From: Nymphalis io
Taxonomy: Eukaryota; Arthropoda; Insecta; Lepidoptera; Nymphalidae
DNA length: 64,000 nt
Direction: 5' to 3'
Assembly: GCF_905147045.1 (NCBI RefSeq)
Contig: NC_065911.1
Coordinates: forward strand, 4,526,001 to 4,590,000
Part shown: one piece after another, positions 23,941-37,300 of the stretch
How positions within the stretch are numbered: the stretch's first letter is position 1
Layout of the letters: every line of letters starts with the position of its first letter
Notes under the pieces: model-generated
What the model saw: the letters and a program-made list of their open reading frames with translations, nothing else
What the model was told of the DNA's origin: nothing
Databases searched by the model: none
Made by a program: the position numbers and the translations under genes

Positions 23941-26300
23941 CAACAGCATTCAACGATGACGTAACATTGGACGTTCGAAGATCTTTTGGTTGTTTCTTCT
24001 TTCGTATAATTAATTACTTGGGGCTTTAAGTGTAGTGTTTTCTATTGTGATACATTCGTTTGAAGACTGCGAACCCTTGTGCTGTGTGCCGTGAGTGTGA
24101 CTATGTACATTTATTACCGTAGTAACATCTAGTTTAAACTTCATTTCATCTATCAGATTTTTAGATTTCATTTGTACAACATAATATTATTTTAAAATCA
24201 TGTCGAATCAATCAATCGTTATAATCTACTTATATATTTTTAGTTTATGTATTTTTGTAGTTGATTAATTATTTATACTGGCTTTATATACATATATTTA
24301 AGGGTACATTGAAAATTAAGTATATTTTTATATGTCCTTTATCTTTTTTAATATTCCTTAAAAATACGTGAGGTATTGTCATTTCAATTTACATTTTCAC
24401 ATTTTCTTTTAAAATGGCATTTATTTTCGAAATTAGATCATAATTAAAATTTAGTTAGTAAGATACCTTTTCAATTGTAAGTAGCAAAAATGTAACACGG
24501 GCACAATATTTGTTTTAATTTGAATGCAGTGTGTGATATAAATACATTAAAATCATCATCGATGGTGCGTTGAACTATGGACCAACAATAGGATATGTTA
24601 ATGAGAACCGTACAAAGATTCTTTAGCAATCATCAAAGGAATTGCACAAAGGTTTACGAACTAACACAATCAGCATTGTTTTACATTTTTTTTATTTAAT
24701 ATTTTTTTGTGCCTGTGATGTTAACTTTCGTATCTTTTTAATCTGTCACCTTGTTAGTTAGGTGGTCGTAAACAAAGTGTCCGCCAATGACATTTTATCC
24801 ATAGACACGGTATGATTAAAAAAAAAACAAAATATACCATCAATTATATATATATACTTAATATATACATACTTTGCAAAATATAAAAGCATTAATGTTA
24901 AAAAATTACAGATATTCGAAAACGTCTTTGCAAAGAGAATAGATTTTTTATGCGTTTATCATATGGTCTCTACAGATAAAATATAATTGGTAGCAGTTTA
25001 TTTACGAAATTTATCAAATTCTAATTTTAAGTAGATAGTTTATGTAATTTGATGTATTTCTAAATGTAACGTATTTCGTAAAAAATTCTCTCTACATTGT
25101 TTGGATCTCGATCGAAATTATATTTTTTATAAAAAAGTGGGTTTTACTAGGTTTAGCGGGTGGTGCTTAAATGTATGTTTTTTTAATTATTTTCCAGTAC
25201 CTACCCATTGAAATGTTTAAGCGTATTATGTTGAAGGAAAGAGAGATAATTTTTTTTTTAAATTTCGTTCGTAAGTTTTAGAAAAAAGGTTGGATATAGA
25301 ATTTTTCAAAATTGGATCTCATTTTGAGGCAACCGTTTAACTAAATGCCTTGTAAAAGATCTCCTGTCGCTTTTGAGGTTTTTTGAATTGCGTTTATGTA
25401 ATGTTTCTTTACAAACATTTTAGCGTTAAGTTACCGTTCCGTATATACCGTAAATCGATAATTATTGTCAAAATTTAACTAACAAACACTTGTCATAATT
25501 GATCTATGAAATAAATTTTCAATTCATATACAAATGGTTTTGTTGTAATTTATACGTCCTTTTATTTCTTTTATAGTTTCCGCTCGCAGCTTCAACCGCG
25601 TGGGAGGAAGAGAGTGTGTGTGTGCTTTTAGGAATTATTCTCATTTAATTTAATGAAGTAATCTTATATGAGTACGAACGCATATAGTTCTGGGTGACCA
25701 ATTTGCTTGCATGAGCTTATTGTTTTAATAAAACTTCGAAAAACCTGGTAGATATTTAATATATACACAGTATTTGTATTTTACCTTGCCTACTAATTGA
25801 GTTGTGTTTAGCTGAAAGCTGATTAGGTTGTGTGTTTTTATGCTGGATACCTATGTATTTGATACGGAACTTGCAACATATGTTTAAATTTCTTAAATGT
25901 TTCTCCATAAGTTTTTTTTATTTAATATTTTATAATAATCACTAGTGTCTGTAGGATTAATATTCAAAACAAATAAGTTTTTTTAAAGACATCAAAAATA
26001 ATTTAAAAGCAAAATTTATCAGACATACTCCATAATAAAAATATGAGATCTGTGCTTAAAATATAAAAAAAAAAAAATCTTAAGCTATCGTAACAGAATA
26101 TGGTGTTCAAAATTTTAATTTGAAATAACCTTTATATTTATTTATGAAACAAAAAATAAATTAACAATGTGTTGTGTAGTGTTTTTATAGATTTTTTTTT
26201 TGTGTATTGTTTTTGTTATTTATGATTTATTATCTGTGCTGATTAAGGAATAATAAAAAACATTGTTCCGTTGGCGGTCGTTCTCTCAGAACAGCCACTC
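23941..26300 (+). other. Myoglianin 3' UTR / convergent intergenic region
   Basis: Very AT-rich, with no further coding signal and no full SINE. A short piece of a dispersed repeat (CCGCTCGCAGCTTCAACCGCG) sits near 25579-25605. Several AATAAA motifs on the plus strand are compatible with alternative 3' ends of myoglianin. Confidence 0.5.
25510..25515 (+). terminator. Candidate poly(A) signal of myoglianin (AATAAA), proximal
   Basis: AATAAA lies about 1.57 kb after the myoglianin stop and is followed within about 30 nt by a T/G-rich stretch (GGTTTTGTTGTAATTT), as in cleavage sites. Further AATAAA copies occur near 25727 and at 26252. The one used cannot be told from sequence. Confidence 0.35.
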
Positions 26301-26306
26301 TTTATT
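26301..26306 (-). terminator. Candidate distal poly(A) signal of Cirl (AATAAA, minus strand)
   Basis: Plus-strand TTTATT gives AATAAA on the Cirl strand about 1.15 kb after its stop, followed by the G/T-rich GAGTGGCTGTTCTG. Closer candidates exist near 26590 and 26700. Only about 45 bp separate this from a plus-strand AATAAA at 26252. Confidence 0.35.
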
Positions 26307-27454
26307 TATATAAACTTTAAATTATTTACACATTCTGTTTTTCCTACTTTACATTAATATACTCAACGTTATTAAAATACAATCAAAACAAAAATATATA
26401 ACAGAAATAGACAAAGATTCATGTACAATTACATTTACGAAAGTGGGAGTTGGACTAGTATACCCAATTAGAAAAAATAAATGTCCCCACGTATTTTTTT
26501 TTATCATATTTCTTCTAAAAGTATTTCATAAATGTTGGCTACGATAAGATATATAAATAATTGTGTTACAAGAAATAAGCCAACAGTTTATTAAATACTT
26601 CAGTCTAAATATATTGCTTAATCGATCCAAAATATACAAGAAATTAACGCTTTTTTGTCCTATTATTGTACCTGTATCAATTCTAAAAACAATTCCTTAT
26701 TTTATTGATATAAAATAAGTTCATGGCATTAAAACGAAACGTTTTAACGGAAACAGTAAGATTACTTTAAGTATTACACTATGCTAATTTTCTGAATGTG
26801 CACAACATTGAGTAGTGTCAGTCTATAATAGGTTGGATGGATTTTGGAGTTCCATTTGAAAGAGGTAATGATGCAGCACGATGTCATCGAGAAAAAGCTA
26901 TAAAAACCAGCGCAAAGTATGGCAGTGTTATATAATAATTGTCGAATGCGTAAAAAAAAACTTAACCTTACAAATGAAACATCACAGATTTTTAAACCTA
27001 ATAATTAAAAAATGCGATATTGAAAGAATGCCATGATCTCAACCGAATATCCGATAGAAATAGTAAGGTCACACAGGAAGTTATACAAATCTATTACTAA
27101 ACGCTAAGTATATACAAAATCGCTACGAACAGCGACACAAATGAAACGTGGTCGTAACACTGAACGTAACACTGAACTTGAGCCGTTACATTTAAAAAGG
27201 ATCACAGTGGAAAAAGTGATAAACTTACGTTTTAATCTAACCGTCTATAAATATAATATATGTTATGTAAAGTCCACGTTATGGCAAGTTTCTACATAAA
27301 CGCTATCACATGATTGTGACACTAAAATTTCTATGCCTACATTCTTAGAAAAATTCATTCGCTATATCTGTACAATATCTGCAAGTCTTAAAAGTCATCG
27401 AAATCACTATCACTCGAAATTAAACGACACCGATCGGATCCAAACATCAGATAT
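26307..27454 (-). other. Cirl 3' UTR (inferred)
   Basis: AT-rich sequence without ORFs or recognised repeats between the Cirl stop codon and the distal AATAAA. Inferred from position only. Confidence 0.45.
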
Positions 27455-28300
27455 TTAGAAACTGGGCTGTGAAACAGTTCTTGGGTTGCCAGCTTGCGGC
27501 TGATACACGTCGTAGGAATTGTGAGGTTCCAAGTGACACACCACGTTGTTCTCTCCGTTGAGAACGGCTGCCAACGCCCTCATATTGTTTTCCTGGGGCT
27601 GGTGATATGGGTGCATCAGTCTGCCGCTTTCATATGCGTGTCTCGGGTCATATGCCCTTTCCAAAGTGTCCCATTTTCCGTATTTCCCATAATGCTCCTG
27701 CTCATGATGATGTCTATCTCCTGGACTATACGAGATTAGAGGTCGATGATCCCCGAAGAATTTAGAACTGGTGGATCCGTGGTGACCAGGGTTCTGTCGG
27801 CAATTATCTGGTCCGGAATTATCATCAGACATATCAGACATAAGCGTCTCGTTACGTTCAATTTCCTCGTAAACAGGATCGTCCTGGATAACTCGAAACT
27901 CTTCGGATCCTCGTCTATATATCCTTCCTTGCTGGGAAGCTATCTCCGAATACGTGTGGTTCACATTCTGGCTCCCGTGATGGTGATGGTGTTTGCGTCG
28001 ATTCTCATCCTTGTAGTGCTTACGAAATATCATTTCCTGGCTACCAGGGGACTGCTGGGACATGAAGACGTGAGGATTTCTGAAATCATGGTTGTAGCTC
28101 CTCGTGGTCTGATAGCCTTGTGAGTGATGTAATGGACTTTCTTCATCCTTTATTACGTGCCTTGGGGAGCCAGGGGCCAGTTGACCGTCGCATTCAGGAT
28201 AAGGACTGTGAATATGACTCTGTTGAGCCATTTGACGCGAGAGAGTATCGTGGTGAGGTAGGGTCGACGCGTTCACCGAATGATGTTTAGAAGAAGTGTT
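27455..28300 (-). CDS. Cirl: Cirl exon 23 (last): distal cytoplasmic tail and stop
   Basis: Acceptor TTTCACAG|AAC, 281 codons, TAA at 27457-27455. Rich in His, Ser, Gln and Pro, with RRKHHHHHGS, QDDPVYEEIERNETLMSDM and LAAVLNGENNVVCHLEPHNS; it ends RTVSQPSF. PVYEEIERNE is a likely conserved short linear motif. Open sequence upstream of the acceptor (to 28420) is AT-rich and hydrophobic and is read as intron. Confidence 0.9.
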   Translation of the reverse strand, partial: NTSSKHHSVNASTLPHHDTLSRQMAQQSHIHSPYPECDGQLAPGSPRHVIKDEESPLHHSQGYQTTRSYNHDFRNPHVFMSQQSPGSQEMIFRKHYKDENRRKHHHHHGSQNVNHTYSEIASQQGRIYRRGSEEFRVIQDDPVYEEIERNETLMSDMSDDNSGPDNCRQNPGHHGSTSSKFFGDHRPLISYSPGDRHHHEQEHYGKYGKWDTLERAYDPRHAYESGRLMHPYHQPQENNMRALAAVLNGENNVVCHLEPHNSYDVYQPQAGNPRTVSQPSF

Positions 28301-31300
28301 CTGTGAAATAAAAACAAAATTATAATAAATTTCAACAAGTACAAAGGTGTTATTGAAAATATCAAGAATGATAGAAGCGACATCTAGGAAAACAAAGTCC
28401 AAAAGTAAAGTAAAGTCCAAAGACAGCTCAAGTTTTTAGCTACCAAAAACGATGAGTTTTTCTTTTACTCGGATACTACCCTCCGATGATATTTTATAGC
28501 TTATATTTTTATTATATTAGTAGCGTTGTTTAGCTTTAATTAATTAAAATAATTAAACAAAATATATAATCAAATTCTGACACTAATGTTGGTATAGAAT
28601 GGTAAGAAAAATGATTTGTGATTAATTATCTACAGATCTAGAAGTTGTATGGTTTTAAATTCCGTCGGATCGTTTAGATTTCTAGCATATAAAAAAATAT
28701 GTTTAAACTAATTTCTAATAGAAAAAGACTCTCCATAGAGGTTATGTCCATTAATGAAACATAATGTGTTATGTACACTGGTAATATATAAGGCTTGACA
28801 AAATAATGAAATAGATATTAATAACAATAATATTTGTCGATTTGACGGGTGCATAGATAATGTACTCGTAGTTTTTATGAGAATATAATTAGAAGGAGGT
28901 GGGATGGGCTACTGAGTTTGTGCGTATCGAGGTGAATCATGCAATGCACGCTATGTTAGGTTCCATGCAGTTAATTTACACTTAAGTAAGATCTCTTTAA
29001 TCCAAACCATCACCTGAAAGGCTTCATATAAATAAATACAAAATTGTAATTAATAGTAATACATACAGTATTCACATAATTGAATATAATTAATTCTACA
29101 CTTTGCTAAATTACTTAATAAATTTATTCTGCTGTCGGTACATCACTAGAAAAAAAAAACAGATATCATATATCATATTGCTGGGAAACTTTTATTAAAA
29201 CCATAATTATATTATTTTAAACATCGAAGTAATTAGAACTCCAGACATCGTCGATAAATAACCTGAATTGTCGTAGTGTTCGAGGATACTCTGAGATCTT
29301 ACCAAAGCGATGAAACTAATCGAAAATCACTCTAGTAGTGTCGCCCTCCCCTCACCTTCCACACATTGCCCGTATTCGCCATGAGCGTCCATTCGTTCGT
29401 GCCAATCGAAGCCGCCATTTTGTTCGAGTAACAAGATGGCGACCGCGACCGAACGTTCTGGTAATCGTTCGGAACTTCGATATTGTTTCTGTAGCTATGC
29501 ATCGAAGCGATGCTATGCGAGTGAGACGAGCTATGAGGGATGTTTTGCGGCGTTGGCGCGCGAGGGTTCCTTACGTCTTCGTTGGGTACGTATATCGGAG
29601 CGGTCGGTCGCAGGTTCCAGCGAGACACATCGGGTTGTAAGTTGTAACTCTGTCATATGGTTGGAAAGATTGCATAAAGATTTATCTACATACACATAAT
29701 ACATAATAATAACATTAAAATAATATATTATAAATATTTACGACCATTTTTGAAAGATACGGAAGATATGCTGAAAGAGAAGACGTTCATCTAAGTATAG
29801 ATACGAGAGATAAACAACCATAGATAGCGTAGTTCAAGATCGTACGCATTGCGAATTCTAGAGATAGGATTTTTTTGAATCTAAATTTTTTACTCTCCTG
29901 AATGGATTACGTATTTTAATATTTTATAAGCGATATTAAAATACTTGAAAACCATTTAGCGGATGCATACTACATTTATCTAAAACCACCACACCACTAA
30001 ATGTTAATTGTGATAGAAGTTTGTTAGTATTTATGAGTAATCTGAAAGCATTAGTTGCGGTTAAGAATTCACTATATAATAAAATAAAACATATCGACTT
30101 ACCGTTGTCACCGCGTATTCGTTTATCGAAATTCTATCTTTAATTCCGGACATAAATATATTGTTAGTGACACAGAATAAACACAAAATATAAAACGTTA
30201 AACAAAATAACAACAAAAATTGAGCTGTCTTTAATTTTAGTCATGATTGAAAGCCAGAGTGGTGTATTTGGTGGTTTATTTAAAATAAAATCATTTATTG
30301 AATAATCCTATCTCTATATACGGAATACGTACGAACCTTGTTGGACATTTTGTCGGTATCCTTGCGGGTATCTGCCGCTGCCAGCGTTCAATGGGTTCCG
30401 TAGATGGGACATGGGGGCTGGAGGTTCTCTTTCGGGGATGTTGTGAGAGAAATTAGGTCCGGTCGCATTGAGAGTGGGACCAAAATTGGTAGAAGGTCCA
30501 AAGTTTTGGTTATCCTGAGAATTTCTACGGTTCCTATGCGAGTGATAGCTGTGAGCTGCGGCAGCGGCAGCAAGGGACGCGACAGACGCATTGTTGATCA
30601 CATTGTTATTGTTGTGATTGTTGTTATTGACGACTACATTGAGATTGTTGATAACGACGTTGCTTGTTGTCGACGCTGTCATGGAAGTACTCGCCGAATT
30701 CTGTTGCAAGAATATTTTAATATAGCTTTATTGTTTTTTTTTACTTTTATATCCCATAATACATAAATAAAGCATTTAAAGGTTAAATCTATCACCTCAT
30801 TAATTATATAATTATGTTCTATAACAAGCTTATGTGTTTGTAATTAAATGTTTGTGTTTGTTAAATAATTATTAAAATTACAGACACATAAAAAATTTTA
30901 GTTTCTGAAGATTTTAACTAAATCCGTGGAAATACCTTTTTATCTAATTCCCTTATACCTTTTTCATGACAGACTTACGTGACAGCGATCTGTTTTGTTC
31001 AAATTAAGACGCAAGAATTGCTTACAAGTAGAATATTGTCCGGTAAGTGTTTAATTCAACTCTATACCAATCGTGCAACTTACCACCATTCAGATTTTTC
31101 TAGATCAACTAAGTTTATAATATGGACGATTGGATACAAAAATAAAGTTTCGACTTAACGAATGCCCTCCACCAGCAGAGCGCGCGCAGACACTCACCGT
31201 GACGTCACGCGGGTCGATGACGTCGTCGCCGTCGGGCGGCCCCTGGTGGTAGCGGCGACTCTTGACGGAGCCCTGGCGCGTGTCCACGTGGTTGGAGGAG

Positions 31301-34300
31301 GGCGGCGCGGCGGCCAGCGACAGGCAGCACGACAGCCACGGGTGGCGGCGGCACAGGCGCGCGACCTCCTTCTGGAACTGCGGGGGCGTGGTCACGTTCA
31401 TTGCATGCATCGCAAAATTGTATTAAAAACTAAGCAGCTAAGAAAACACACACACACACAATATAAGTCAAAAAAAAACTGAAACAAACTAAATCTGGCC
31501 AATTGAAATATATATAAAAATACCATTTCGAATAAAAACAACGCCATCTAGTTTGAATTTTCCGAACTAAAATTTAATTCAATATTTGGATAGTTTTATA
31601 TGAACTTACGATTTCATTTTGTAAGCAATGGAAGATGAATATGAAGAGTCCTTGCAGCGAATTCAATATAGTGAACGCGTAGGCCACGCCCACACTCTGC
31701 TCGTTCAAATACAACAGTCCAAACGTCCATGTAAGTCCGAGAAGAATGGCCAGTACTATCGAACTGTTAAGCCATACCCTGGAAACAAGATTGAAAAAAA
31801 AATGTTTATACGAAAGAAAGAATTGATTTTGTGTATGAGAATTATATGCGTTTGCGCAACATTCATCCGATTCAGTAATTCAGTATTTTTTTACATTTAT
31901 TATTGTCGTTTGTGTAGCTATGTGAGGTGTAGTTCCATCAACATACAAAACCTGGCTTGCGAGTCGCATAGGATTATAGGTACTTATATATTTTAACGAA
32001 TTTATATATGTATATTTAATTGTTGATATTTCCGAAGCGTTCAGCGTAGAGTTAGTAAATCGGTTATTAGATTTTTATCATACCTTATTTTGTATAGCTT
32101 GTTATTTTCCTTAGTCTTCACAGATACAGTCGAGTGACGGCACATCATGTAGATGACCATACTCAAAAACACCCAATTGAACTGAAATGAAAAAAAAAGT
32201 TGCACGTGAAAACGAATGCGCTCGCAGTTTTGTACTACTTACACAGTTGCAAAAACATTCTGGTGGTAGAGCTTTGCGCAAGCTCGTCTGGGTAGGTACC
32301 ACCCACTCATCAGATATTCTACCGCAAAACAGCAGTACTTGGTATTGTTTTGTTCCGGTTTGAAGGGTGAGTGAGCCGGTGTAATTACAGGCACAAGGGA
32401 CATAACATCTTAGTTCCCAAGTTAATATTTCATACAATGCCAATGTCTATGGGCGTTGGTGAAAAATAAAGTATGTAAAAAACTAAAAAAATTTAGTGGG
32501 CAGCTAAACACAATATACAATTTGAAAACACAATGGTGCTTGCATTGATCTGAATGTGAGATTTGGCTTTAGATTAACGAGCTCTGGAGTAATTTCATTA
32601 ATTATGTAACTTATTCAATTTAACTTATTCAATTCAAACACAAACAGTAATATGAGAAATTTTATTCACAATGTTTTGTCTAAATCTTAAATGTTATCAT
32701 TCGTTGAATTTGTTTAAAGTGTCGTAATTTTGTAATATTTTAAATTTAATTCTATCGTGTATTTTTTTTTTATTTCTTTTTGTGCAAGTCAAATGTTTAA
32801 CAAACAACAGCATTGACGCTTCGTTTGCGGGCGTTAATAACCGCATCAGTTTTACACTATAGCAATTATTATCGTTCACATTTTGTTTCTTATGTAATAT
32901 GATGGTTTTTAAATAAAATTATTATTATTATTATTACTAGTATGCAGATTAAAAATCAATTATCGAAAGAGTAATCCAAGGGCCATCATCGCAAGTTCGA
33001 ACGAAACTCACTCCCAGCACGACGGCGGCGGGCACGACGAAGGTGAGCACGAAGAGGTGGTCGGTGGTGAGCCAGCAGTGCTGCGCGGTGCCGTAGCCGG
33101 CCGGGAAGCAGGCGGCCGACACCAGCACCACCAGCGCGGGCGCGGCGTACGCGCCGGCGCAGTACCAGCGCGCGCGCGGCCGCTCCGGCTCGAACACCTC
33201 CTGCAGCATGGCGTACAGCTGGAAGCCTGCCGAGCGCGCGTACCGTTACATTAGCGTTTCTCAATTATTTAATTAGATACAAAGTGAATACTTTTAACTG
33301 ATAGGTTAGTAATGTATATGTATATTTTACATAATCATTGAGTTTATGGTAAAGCGATCGATATCTATTATCGATTAATGTTTTTAAAAAATTACAGGAT
33401 ACATTTTTATAATTTATAAAAGTATATGATAGCTGCTTTTAATCGAGGTAAAATGAAACATACCTTCTAGAAACATCCAAGCGAAGGCGGCTAAGAAGAA
33501 GTAGTGTAATAGTCCAGCAACGACGCCACACAGTATTTGATTTTGCGTTTTGTCTATGCCAGCCATGAATACTATTTCTGCGATGAGCAAACAGACGCAC
33601 AAGTTCTTGTGTATAAGCACGCGATCCGACTGAAAAAGAATTAGGAGAAACGCTTTATAGTAAAATATTAATTAAATTTTTCACAGAATAAATATATGCG
33701 CAAGGAGTTTTTAATTTAATTTTGTTGACTTTGAAAGATAGTTATGACAAAGGATTTTTTTTTTGTGGAAGTGATTATTGAATCTGTTTTTAATAACATT
33801 TTTCATAAAGACTTTAAATAGGACACAGATAATAAATGTTTACCTTCATATTCCTGAAACACTGGAACACCAGTATAGCTGCCAGTAGCGCAACCGCTGA
33901 TATCGCGCAACCGATGAACGTCAGCAAACGTAATGCCATCTCGTGAGTTGCACCAAGGGAGACGCCATGGACGTCCATGAGTATCGCGAAGTTGGTAAGG
34001 TGAGAGCACGCGCAACCAGTGTGACTTGCGTTCGACCATTCTACTTGACAACCTTCAGAAGACCAGCCGCTGTGAAATGAATGTAGTCAATTACAGTTTT
34101 ATAGTGTAATAATTTAGTTTTTTGGTGATTGGGCTTTGTGCAAACCAGTACCACCTACACATCAGATATTTCACTAAACAGCAATATTTAGTATTTTTGT
34201 GTTCCGGTTTGAAGTGTGAGTGAGCCAGTGTAACTACTGGCACAAGGGACATAACGTCATAGTGCAATGGTGATGTAAGGAATTCTAATTATATTTCTGA

Positions 34301-37300
34301 CAGCGCCCATATCTATGGGCGACGTCGCGTGGGCGACATAAGGTGGCCTTTTTGCCAGTCCACCTACCTTATCTTTTTTATAAAAAAAATATTTTCTTTG
34401 ACAAACATTACCAATCCGTGGCAACCTAAAACTTTTACTGTATTTTAAATTAATTTTATAATTTAAATTTGTTAATAATAATAACTCACTGCAATGTGTA
34501 ATCCCAAAACACACATGAGGGATTGGTGACATTTTCAGTTTTCAAATGTTTCATAGTTAGGCGCACCATTTGGGACAGCTGTATGTGTCTACCATTGCCC
34601 AGACTTGCTGATATGACCTGAAAGGAAAAAAAAACTATGTGATCCAATCTCCACAAACGTGTTATCTTTTGGCGTATCTTTGCATTACTTTGATTGATTT
34701 AGTAGTTTGATGTGCTTGTATATATTTATTTCAGGTATCACAATTGAAATAAAAACCATTATTACATTAAAAAAACCTATACCTGTTATTAATTGAAATA
34801 TATATACCTCCTTTATATTCGAGTTTATTTAAAATTCATAACTTACCTTAGAGTTTAAAACACGAGTGACGTTCTTCTTTTCTTTTTCAGAATTAATACT
34901 AGTTGATGTTCCAGAGTCGGTGGAATAGGCAGCAAATTCGGGATTCTTTCCAAATGTCGGTGGAAGAATTTCTTCTAAGCGATCAAACGCGAAGAAAACT
35001 ATCCGGACCAGGTCGACTTGATGATTTTCTGAAATTTATAAAACAGTATTTCATATAAAAGTAATGGAAATTAATTATTAACAAATGCTATTAATTTGAT
35101 TCTGTGTGCATAAATGTATCTTTAAGTACTGCATTATAATCGCCAGATGATTATGGCGTGTTAAAAATAATTTAAACAAAACTCTATTTTTTTATTAATA
35201 ATTAAATTTAAAACTACCACCGATTTTAAAAACAAAATACCGGCGAAAAAAACTCAACGGGATTTCTGTGAATTTTTTTGTTTTTCTAACGACATGATAT
35301 TACACGCTATCATAATATAATTTAAGATTTTACATAAATAATCATAAAATTGTCTATGAATTGTCTATGAATTGTTGATGAACCTGAACTATATTTAAAC
35401 ATACCTAATAAAGCAGCCTTTGGTATAGTAATGGTATCTTCGGAAGCTTTCCACTGCTCCTGCGCAATCACCGAAGGGAATGTTTCATCTTCAACATTCT
35501 TCACTTCAAGGACTCGCACGGATAGACCTAGAATTAAGTTTTGGGGTTAAAAAATAAAATTCTTTTTATAAAAGTCCATTAAGATCAAATTATTTATTTC
35601 GGTAACTTACAAATATTTTTCACAATTTGCAAAATCGTTTTTTCCTTAGTGACTGCGTCGGCTAATAGAAAGGCGTGTTCTTCTAACTGAGTTAGAAGTG
35701 CACTTGCAACTCGATTTTGAGCATCAGCACTCAAATCCGACCAGGACGCACGTTGACTTTCTTCAAGCAGATTTGAACCTTAAATCAAATGAAAAATACT
35801 AATTTTAAAATCTATAATTGCTTAAAACGTTAGTTGATTAAATTCTACGATTAAATATCCGAGTATACTTTAGCTATACCTTTCCTGCTCATTGTTACAA
35901 CATTATTAATTTCTATTAAAATTGTTTAATTTATACAAGAAGAAACGTCATTTTAGAATAATAAATTAAATGTAAGCATATCAGATCGGAACGTAGATTC
36001 CACCAATTAGATAATTGCATTTATTAATTTCAGAGTACCGGTTGTTTATATTGTTACCAAGAAATCTTTACTTGTTCAGTATAATAATGAAATGTCCTAA
36101 GCAGTTATTCTTGGATTTAATTCCTTTCAAACATTGATTTTAAAATTAGTTGAACGAATATTAACGACTTACCTGTCTTAATAACTCCAAGTAGCATATC
36201 TGTGACGATGGCTTCCTTCTGCCTCGGATCGGGAAACGTTTGGACGTTTTGTGACATCCGTTGCGCCAATTTCTTCATTATGCTGGTTGTCGTCATCATA
36301 TCACCACCGTAAAGAGTCTTTGAAGAGGTAACCTTGAACAATTTTATATGTAAGTATATCTATTGAATACCATATTATTTACCACACTTTTTGATTTATA
36401 CTCTTTGTAAGGAGAAGAGAAGAAAAAACTTGTCAGTTAAATAAAATACCTGCGCCAAGTCATTGCTGATGCTGAGCAAGGATTCACCTTCTCTGACTCT
36501 CGCTTCCAGGCTGTTTAGCCAAACAGACCTACATTCACTAAGATCCGGTGTAGCACCATGCCACTCAGGTATTGCATCAGCTAAAATATAAAAAAAAACA
36601 CATTACAAGTTTATTTTTAAACTAGATATTTGGAACATTTTACTCAAAAAAACATATTGTTTTTTTCTAGTCGTTAAAGTCTTTCAATATGTTTCCTTTA
36701 TTATAATCATGTTATAACTGTTATTTAATTTGATATTATTTGTCATGTTTTATATCAACGTCTTCAATTATATGAAGTTGAAAAATTTAACATATATAAT
36801 ACTTACAGTACATCAAATCACCATTGACAACCAGATTGTGGTTGACTTGTGTATCAGACATACTCGCCGTACCACGATAGTCAATAAGATGTTCAGATGA
36901 ATCTCCATCACGACCTGAATTCAAATATAATATATATAATTGTACAAATATATATATAAAGATAAAAATATAACGTTACATGGTATGTTTATTGAGGCAC
37001 TGTTATATACCCAGGAAACAGGTCAGTAACCAAATAATATAAATGTAAATGTCCAATTTCTGAGAAATAGCTCATCTCCTCTTCAAGACAAGGTTTGAAA
37101 CTTATTGTACCACGCCGCTCCAATGCGGGTTTATATTCTTAAGTGGCAGAAGTTCATCTAACTCATACAGGTTACGTCAAAAAGTTTTCCTTCACAACCT
37201 TCGACACGAGATTAATTATAAAAACGAATGTATCATTAAGCATATAAAACGTATGATAGCCCGGGTGTAAATCTGCAATATTCGGTTAAGATCAACACGT

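Noticed and set aside
28303..28420. Hydrophobic N-terminal extension of the last Cirl exon frame (a possible separate start)
   Set aside because: AT-rich, and separated from the tail by a good TTTCACAG acceptor in the right phase; read as intron.
32986..33264. Arg/Ala-rich frames (both strands) over Cirl exon 17
   Set aside because: Produced by the high GC content; the TM4-TM5 reading is the real one.
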